Shown: positions 58,105-64,000 of the stretch, one piece after another
Position numbering within the stretch: the stretch's first letter is position 1
How the letters are laid out: every line of letters begins with the position of its first letter
DNA from: Endomychus coccineus
Taxonomy: Eukaryota; Arthropoda; Insecta; Coleoptera; Endomychidae
DNA: 64,000 nucleotides
Assembly: GCA_958510875.1 (NCBI GenBank)
Contig: OY294068.1
Location: forward strand, 201,239,997 to 201,303,996
Reading direction: 5' to 3'
Notes under the pieces: generated by a model
Told to the model about the DNA's origin: nothing
What the model saw: only the letters and a program-made list of their open reading frames with translations
Database searches by the model: none
Position numbers and translations under genes: made by a program

Positions 58105-58269
58105 CTATTAAATTAGAAACAAAATCAAGATATACGCATTGCCTTATATGTACGTAAACAAATAATGTGACTATTCGTCCGCCGTACTGGAATGGTAAAG
58201 CAGATACCTGATTATAATTTCAGATCCCTATATCCGGACAAATGGTGATTGGATTGAAAAAAGGAACGA

Positions 58270-58610
58270 AATGCCTTCCCAATAATTATAGGTCCACTGC
58301 ACTATTATCTGTGATCTCTAAAGTGATGGAGAAAGCAATCAACATCCAGCTCATCCAATAGCTAGAGAGCTCCAAAATTGTGGGCAGAGATCAACATGAG
58401 ATCTGCTTGCTTACGTAAGACATGTATTACAGAAAAGTATTGAAAAATATGGGGACACCAAGGCCGTCTGGGCAAATTACCTTCATATGGTTTGCCGCTT
58501 CAACTTTGTCGCTTACTACAGAGTTGATGTCCAAATTTTTCAAAGAGATGTCCAATTTTCGTAGGGATGTATAAATTCTTTGGAAAGGGTATTCAAATCC
58601 CTTGAAGGGA
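58270..58610 (+). mobile_element. LINE-D RT scrap
   Basis: NNYRSTALLSVISKVMEKAI (motif 1), LESSKIVGRDQHEICLLT, then KVLKNMGTPRPSG and SLTTELMSKFFKEMSNF: the RT part after motif 1, with motif A lost. Stops interrupt. Adjoins the Helentron cluster. Confidence 0.7.
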
Positions 58611-58619
58611 TCACCAATA

Positions 58620-58946
58620 CATTGGATGTTGTTCCACCGTTTGGTAAATTAAAAGTTCAATATGAATTATATTTATTAAAATCAGATGAAATATAAATTG
58701 TAGTAGTAATCAAAATAACGTGTGAAGTATTTAGTTATAAACTTATGTATGTATGTTGTTTTCGAAAAAGTTGTTTATTAGGTGAATACATACTTGGCTA
58801 ACTAAGATGCAATTTTAAATAATTACAAATTTAAATAATATATTATTGAATAGTTCCTGCATTGAGTGTGTGTAAATCCATTTTTATCTTATAAAGTTAT
58901 GAAAATAAAACCATTAATTTACACTAATTAAACAATGAATGTTTTT
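58620..58946. other. No gene seen
   Basis: Very AT-rich sequence between LINE-D and the Helentron ends. Confidence 0.4.
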
Positions 58947-59329
58947 AAGCTGTTGCATATAGCTTTTATCGCGGGCTTTGAGCGCGGAGACCGAATCAAG
59001 AAATTCCGTAACGAAAAATAATGTAAGATCTAAACACCTAACATGTGTCAAATTAATTAATTTGAAGTTTCTAAAAGTGAGAAATTTCGCTATTTTATAA
59101 TACGAATGTTATAACACTCTAGCGCTTTAGACTCCGGGATTTGCACGTGGCCTATCGAAATTAGAAAGTTCGAATTATCTAAAAACATAATTGCATGAAC
59201 GCCAGACGTCCTATGTAATTAGCTACGAACGAAATCATTTTTACATATGCCTCTAGGAGCTCGCTACGCGTCAGTTAGAGTTTATACGTTAGACGCGCGT
59301 AGCAGAGACCTGAGAGTACCTGTTTCTGT
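58947..59329 (+). mobile_element. Helentron left end with partial interior
   Basis: AAGCTGTTGCATATAGC, CGCGGGCTTTGAGCGCGG and AATTCCGTAACGAAAAATAA at 58947-59022 form a Helentron left terminus. The sequence at 59175-59280 (ATGTAATTAGCTACGAACG, GGAGCTCGCT) is the inverse of 21835-21900 inside the non-autonomous element at 21.2 kb. It ends where another left end begins (59330), so two left termini are in tandem. Confidence 0.7.
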
Positions 59330-60618
59330 TAAGCTATTGCATATATTGCATATAGCTTTCATCGCGGGCGTTGAACGCAGCGACCGAATCAAGAAATTCC
59401 GTAACGAAAAATAACAGGAACTCGTTTATGTTGCGCTCTCTCGGGTGACTAATATTGAAAAATTGTATATCACGACAAAAAATGATAATTTCACATTCAA
59501 GTTTTATAATTATCGAAGGCAAGCTGCATCGACTGCATCTTTGTTTCAAAAATTCAAAAAACTGCCTTTAAATAGTGTTCAGACGACAGCTCAAAGTGTC
59601 TTAGATTTCCTTAGTAATAGAAATGGCATTTCAATGATGAATTTCAATTGCCAAAGTCTAAATAGTCACAAATACGATTTACAAGATTCAGTTACGAGAC
59701 AAACAAATGTGTTACTTCTTACCGAAACTTGCATGGCGCATGATAATCCGATTGAAATACCTAATTTCAATTGTATTGTTCAATTCAAACGAGATACTGT
59801 TCCAAAAGGTGGGGTAGCTATTTTCCAAAATAATAATAATGTTACTAATATTATGACTCCGGATATTGAAATACATATTGCACACGTTGGCGATGTTAAT
59901 GTTAGGCGCTCATTTGTTGGAGATATTTGTGCGTGCTTATGAAAACTTAGAAATGGCCTACACATAGTCATGGTAGCAATTTACATTTCACCGAATCCAA
60001 AATTGGATGAGGTAGAGCATTTTATTCATCGCATTTTACTGGAGTACACTGAAGGAGGGTCGAAAATACTTGGTACAAATGGTAATAAATTTCCACTTAT
60101 CTTGACTGGCGATTTCAACATCAACTTCGCTGATAAAAAATCAGAGCGGTTGACAACTTTTCTTTCGGAAAAATTGAATCTGAAAATGAATAATGATCCA
60201 CAAGAATCCACAACAAAATATGGGACCACAATTGACGCGGTATTTTCCAGATATTTAGAGGGTATCAAGTCTCAAACTTATGTCTCTTATTTCAGTTATT
60301 CAGTTACCATAAACCTATAGTTTCAATGATAACAAATTCCTGAATAACCTACATGTATTGTAAGATAATAAAAATATTTTAGACGATATTAACTTCTCAT
60401 TTATTCAATAAAAGAAAAAAATTTGTTTTCTTATCGGTCACCACGCTCAAAAGTAACTAGAATTAATATCAAAGAAAAAACTTGAATTAAAATATCAAAG
60501 AAAAAAAAATACTGCATAAATTAAAAAAAATAAATAATTATAATTGCATAAGTTGAGAAAAAATGCTATGCAATAGCTTTACCGCGGCAGTCCCTGAATG
60601 CCACACGTATCTTTTTAT
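59330..60618 (+). mobile_element. Helentron deletion derivative, copy 2
   Basis: Same structure as 8930-10200 on the other strand. The left end has an extra ATATTGCAT duplication (59340-59355). The right end is GCTATGCAATAGCTTTACCG then CGGCAGTCCCTGAATGCCAC at 60564-60604. Base differences from copy 1 are few. Confidence 0.85.
59420..60320 (+). pseudogene. Helentron helicase-end/endonuclease fragment, one nonsense mutation
   Basis: It begins after a TAA with QELVYVALSRVTNIEK (Pif1 motif VI) and continues through the AP-type endonuclease: MMNFNCQSLNSHKY, LLLTETCM, KGGVAIFQ, VAIYISPNPK and LTGDFNINF. The frame is stopped by TGA at 59939-59941, where copy 1 has TGC (Cys), and resumes unchanged, so a single substitution separates it from copy 1. 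The terminal YFSYSVTI shared with copy 1 shows that loss of the final SDH predates their split. Confidence 0.85.
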
Positions 60619-60624
60619 TATCCA

Positions 60625-60680
60625 CCATTGCTTACATATGTTTCGACACACGATGGCATCATCTGAGCTTAGTTATAAAC
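60625..60680 (-). ncRNA. Degraded hammerhead-like motif of another PLE family
   Basis: The minus strand reads AAGCT, CAGATGA (core with one change), TGCCATCGTGTGTC (weak stem II), GAAA, CATATG (palindromic stem III), TA, AGCAATGG; AGC can pair with GCT before the core. No coding part adjoins it. Confidence 0.35.
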
Positions 60681-61660
60681 TAGAGTTACATTGACATTTA
60701 TACTATAATGAATATACCTAAGTGGAGAGGAATACCATTAGTTACAGAACGTTTCAAGAAATACCAAGGAAATGATTAATGATTGGTAAATGATAAATGT
60801 CCAATTGATCAATCAAAACTACATTATTTTTGCCTTTAACATGTTTGACAAGTTCAAATGATTCATAAGTGATTCTAAATCAAATAGAGATAAATTTAAA
60901 AAATCTGGAGCTCTGAAATATCAATGAATATCATTGTGATTTTTTATGATAAATCTCATTCCATCATTGATTGCATAATACAATTTGTCGGGAATTTACA
61001 AATGGATGATTTTCGCATTTTCCGCATCAAGACTATGAATATAGTTGGATGATTCGAGATTCGATTTTCTCCAAATTGGGATATGCGGGCATTGCGAGAT
61101 GTTTCAGTGGGCTACACAAAGGTCAGTTCTAAGCAAATGTTTACATATTCTTAGTGACGCAAAGGCAGTCAAGAGGATTTAGGGACTAACTACAAATCAA
61201 AACATGGACGTTTGCTCGCTTGCCGTCTACTGATGAATGTTTGTTCTGCAGATCCTAACCGGCAGTGAGAGCGAGCGAAGTTGCATAATTTAGGTAATTA
61301 TTCATTAAAACTTTCAGGAACGTACCTACTGTAAATTCTTACCTAGCGAAAATTAGAGCGATTGATATAACAAGCTAACAAGATTATTCATCAAGTCTTC
61401 AATATTCATAAGACTTCCCTAATAACACAAGCGTATTTTTATAAACAATAAAATAAGATATCTAAATGATGATAATGATCAATGATTAATGATGATGATA
61501 ATGATTAATGATTGATAAAATGCACTTTGCGACTTGTATAACAAAATCCAAAAAAATTGCAGAACACTATTGATCGGTAGCTTGTGAAAGTGTATTGTGA
61601 GAGGATGTTATGGCCTCACTTAATTCGATAGAGTAATGGCTGGCTGTAAAATCACAAACA
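60681..61660. other. No gene seen
   Basis: AT-rich, with ATGATGATAATGATTAATG-type simple repeats at 61465-61520. Confidence 0.45.
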
Positions 61661-61671
61661 CCCTTTCCTAC

Positions 61672-61760
61672 TATAGATTTTCAAAATCTTATGCGCATTT
61701 CGCCAGCTATGCTAGCATCATCAGCATTCTCTAATGATGCGAGCGTAGCTGGCGAAAAAC
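61672..61760 (-). ncRNA. Inverted pair of hammerhead-like motifs (fourth PLE-type family)
   Basis: The minus strand reads CTGATGA, T, GCTAGC-ATA-GCTGGC, GAAA, TGCGCA, TA. Immediately upstream is the inverted partial copy (plus strand CTAATGATGCGAGCGTAGCT then GGCGAAA). The stem I partner is therefore replaced by the inverted arm. No coding region is attached. Confidence 0.45.
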
Positions 61761-61769
61761 ACAATATAT

Positions 61770-62104
61770 GCAACGACATATATTTCAATATCTTCACTTC
61801 TCTAACTATAATAATAATCTTCATTCAATAAATACAAAGAAGTGTTTCACAATAAAATAAAATGAACAAAGCTGATGAGCGATAAGTGTTGTTCCACTTG
61901 TTTCGCACAAATATAAAAAGGTCAATAAAAATTATTACATTAAAGTATCCTTATAAATAGTACCTAAGAATAAAGATGATAAAAAACATACCTATAAATA
62001 ATAAACAATAGAAATAAGAATAAATGCAAAATATAAAGAATTATAGTAAGTGTCTCCTTGTTTATGCAAGCAGTACATTATAACATACTATAACTAGGAT
62101 TTGT
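61770..62104. other. A/T-rich stretch, possibly LINE-C 3' UTR
   Basis: No gene; it lies 3' of the LINE-C relic on the minus strand. Confidence 0.35.
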
Positions 62105-63060
62105 TCAGCTTACGTAAGTATCAAAATGGCAATGAATTAATTGTCTTGGATTCTCAAGAATGAATCTCTTCAATGCATTTTTGAATTGCGGTGGATATAT
62201 TGAAGGAACGTTGTGTTATTGTTTTCATCATATAGGGAACTAGGTGTTGATTTCGATTTCGTGTATTGTATGAATGATTAGCTACTAATGCTGTTTGTTT
62301 TGTGGTTTGATATTTTATGAGTGTGTGAAAAAAGTGTAATTGTCTGGTGCCCATAATTTTTGTTTCTAGGTACAGTTGGTCAGAGTTGTACTGTCGATCT
62401 TAAGAAAAAATGAGTTTGAGAAAACGTTTCTGACATATTTCTAAAAGGTGTATGTGAGTTTTCGCTGCAGCTCCCCATCCCGGTATTCCATAGCGAAGAT
62501 GTCTTTCCACTAGTGCGTAGTATAGTATTTTTGGGAGGTGGGTTGGTAAAATGTTTTTAAGGTATTTGGATCTGTATAAAATAGTTTGTAGTTTTTAATG
62601 ATATATTCAATGTGAGAGTCCCACCTTAAGTGTGAATCAATGATGACTCCTAGATATTTAAATTTATTAAGCGGTGAAATATGATAGGACTTGCAATTTA
62701 TATTTATAGTCAGGCTATCTGAAATCGGTAATCCAGTTCTGTTACAGCTAAAAGGGACGTAGTTCGTTTTTTCCAAGTTACTGTTTAAAAAAGATTTTAT
62801 TTTACTAAGATCGTTTTGTTATTTTTCTTTTAGTGCTTCCCAGGTGTCAGCAGTATAGAGTATTGCCGTATCATCAGCGAAACCAAGAATGTATCCATCA
62901 CTTTCAAGAGAATATAATTGATTCACATAAATATTGAAGAGAAGACTAAGACTGTACCTTGGGGTATTCCGAATTCAACTTTTTTGCTTCGCTGATGACT
63001 CCGTTGAGTTTTACTCGCTGGTACCTATTTGATAAGTAGTATATGTAGTATATAGTGCAA
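62105..63060 (-). pseudogene. LINE-C-type reverse transcriptase relic
   Basis: Minus-strand blocks: YLSNRYQRVKLNGVISEAKK then FGIPQGTV (motif B), a degraded motif C region near 62880 (related copies read FADDTAILYT), then EKTNYVPFSCNRTGLPISDS, SPLNKFKYLGVIIDSHLRWD and, near 62250, GTRQLHFFHTLIKYQTTKQT. KYLGVIIDSHLRW matches KYLGIIID.HLRW of the LINE at 40.1 kb. Frameshifts near 62600 and 62940; the 5' half is missing. Confidence 0.8.
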
Positions 63061-63069
63061 AATGTTAGA

Positions 63070-63174
63070 AAAAAATGTTTAGTTACAAGTAAATCACCTT
63101 GTTATCGAAGATAATATTCTGAGCAAACATCAACTGGGCATTAGAAAAGGGTACAATTTCATCTATCATCTACA
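63070..63174 (+). mobile_element. LINE-E, left part
   Basis: IEDNILSKHQLGIRKGYNFI, the RT segment between motifs 1 and A (xLSxxQFGFRKGxST). Coding continues after the PLE-B insertion at about 63930. Confidence 0.65.
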
Positions 63175-63925
63175 ATAAAATTATTGATAAGAAATAATCA
63201 CCCTTATCCACTAAAATTACTATCAAAGTACTGATAACCTTTCGGCTACCAAGTAGCCATCATCAGAGTAAACTAAATTATAAATCAAAACGTTCCTGTT
63301 TAAATATTACTTGGGGATAATGATATAAATAAAAGGTTACCCGCAGCTGTAGATAAATCTGAATTTAATAAATTGCTTTGTCGTTTACATTTCCATCTCT
63401 TCTAAATTATCTAGATATTTGTCTGTGCTGTGTTTCATAAGTGATAATCTTTCTTGAGAAATGACCGCTGATTTTTCACCGTTATTTTCTTTTATATGGG
63501 CAAAATGTTCCCTATAACGAATTAAAATGTTCCTTCTAGTTTGACCCACGTAGCATTTTGAACACGACTCAAAATTGATTTTGTAAAACCCGGATTCATC
63601 GAATTATCAAAGGTGTTGCCTAATCGGTGTTTTAGCTTGTTCTCCCATCTATAAATTGGTTGTGTTGCAAATTGAGAAAACAATTTGATAATTACTGAAG
63701 AATGAAAAGTGAAACTTTTGAATTTCATTGAAGTTTTTCCGACAAATCCGGAATTTACCTGATTAATTGTGAGTCGTGTTCAAAATGTTATGTGGGTCAA
63801 ACTAGAAAGAACATTTCAACACATTATAAGGAACATTTTGCACATATAAAGAAAAATAATGGTGCTCAGTACTTTGATAGTATTTTTAGTGGATAAGGGT
63901 AATTATTTCTTAACAGTAGTTTTTT
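63175..63925. mobile_element. PLE-B inverted dimer nested in LINE-E
   Basis: The left half, on the minus strand, has the GIY-YIG nuclease (ESGFYKINFESCSKCYVGQT, frames shifting, to LEEMEM and a stop), then the terminal repeat with a hammerhead-like core at 63228-63271. The right half, on the plus strand, restarts at GIYLINCESCSKCYVGQTRK (63752) and is joined near 63862 to AGTACTTTGATAGTA and the end TTTAGTGGATAAGGGTAATT. Both outer edges end with the same terminal sequence in inverted orientation. The two halves meet head-to-head near 63725. Confidence 0.82.
63228..63271 (-). ncRNA. Hammerhead-ribozyme-like motif, PLE-B (best copy)
   Basis: Minus strand: TACT, CTGATGA, extra T, stem II GGCTAC-TTG-GTAGCC (six perfect pairs), GAAA, GGTTA (degraded stem III; GGTCC at 50.1 kb), TC, AGTA, which pairs with TACT. 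Confidence 0.6.
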
Positions 63926-64000
63926 ACCAAACCTAGTAGTCAACATCATAAAAGCTTTGGATAAAGGCTTATCTGCAGTATACGTTGCTTTGGATTACTC
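63926..64000 (+). mobile_element. LINE-E, right part (continues past window)
   Basis: LVVNIIKALDKGLSAVYVAL then DY, the start of RT motif A (xxVFLDxSKAFD). Together with 63070-63174 this brackets the PLE-B insertion. Confidence 0.65.

Overview
The window is AT-rich eukaryotic DNA. I see no complete single-copy host gene in it. The element types (Penelope-like retroelements with GIY-YIG endonucleases, jockey/CR1-like and R1-like LINEs, a ZMYM1-like hAT, a Tc1/mariner relic, Helentrons, a Crypton-like tyrosine recombinase with a small intron, and a YqaJ/SWIM gene relic) suggest an arthropod, most likely an insect. This is an inference from TE families; no taxonomic marker is present. No rRNA, tRNA or CRISPR was found.

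Layout. 1-3660: a LINE scrap, then a 5'-truncated Penelope-like element (PLE-A copy 1) with a hammerhead-like motif in its 3' terminal repeat. 4501-6007: a ~1.5-kb LTR (minus strand) with a tRNA-Lys-like primer-binding site; a solo copy lies at 51548-53141. 8930-10200: a Helentron deletion derivative carrying an AP-type endonuclease; its sister at 59330-60618 has the same deletion structure. 10265-11015: inverted ~250-bp satellite-like units, then a third PLE (PLE-C) GIY-YIG end. 12940-15971: an R1-like LINE tail, a Tc1/mariner relic and a hAT copy with an exact 8-bp target duplication. 19.8-22.3 kb: LINE relics and a non-autonomous Helentron with a perfect 38-bp palindrome. 27.7-29.2 kb: a foldback element. 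29.8-31.4 kb: a Crypton-like recombinase pseudogene flanked by TTTCTCAC/GTGAGAAA boxes. 33.5-36.3 kb: a DNA element with 16-bp inverted termini, a LINE tail, and a MITE inside a LINE. 38.2-41.6 kb: an LTR/PBS remnant and a LINE nested in another LINE. 45-51 kb: LINE and PLE-B fragments. 55.1-58.1 kb: PLE-A copy 2 and a YqaJ/SWIM pseudogene. 58.9-64 kb: Helentrons, LINE fragments and a PLE-B inverted dimer nested in a LINE. The stretches between (about 6-8.9, 16-19.7, 42-45.2 and 53.5-55 kb) show no supported gene.

The genes do not form a pathway; they are layers of mobile elements inserted into each other. The most notable pattern is that several PLE families carry hammerhead-like motifs whose stem III is a short palindrome, often in inverted terminal-repeat pairs. 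The other main points are the EN-only Helentron subfamily, the Crypton-associated box clusters and the YqaJ/SWIM relic.
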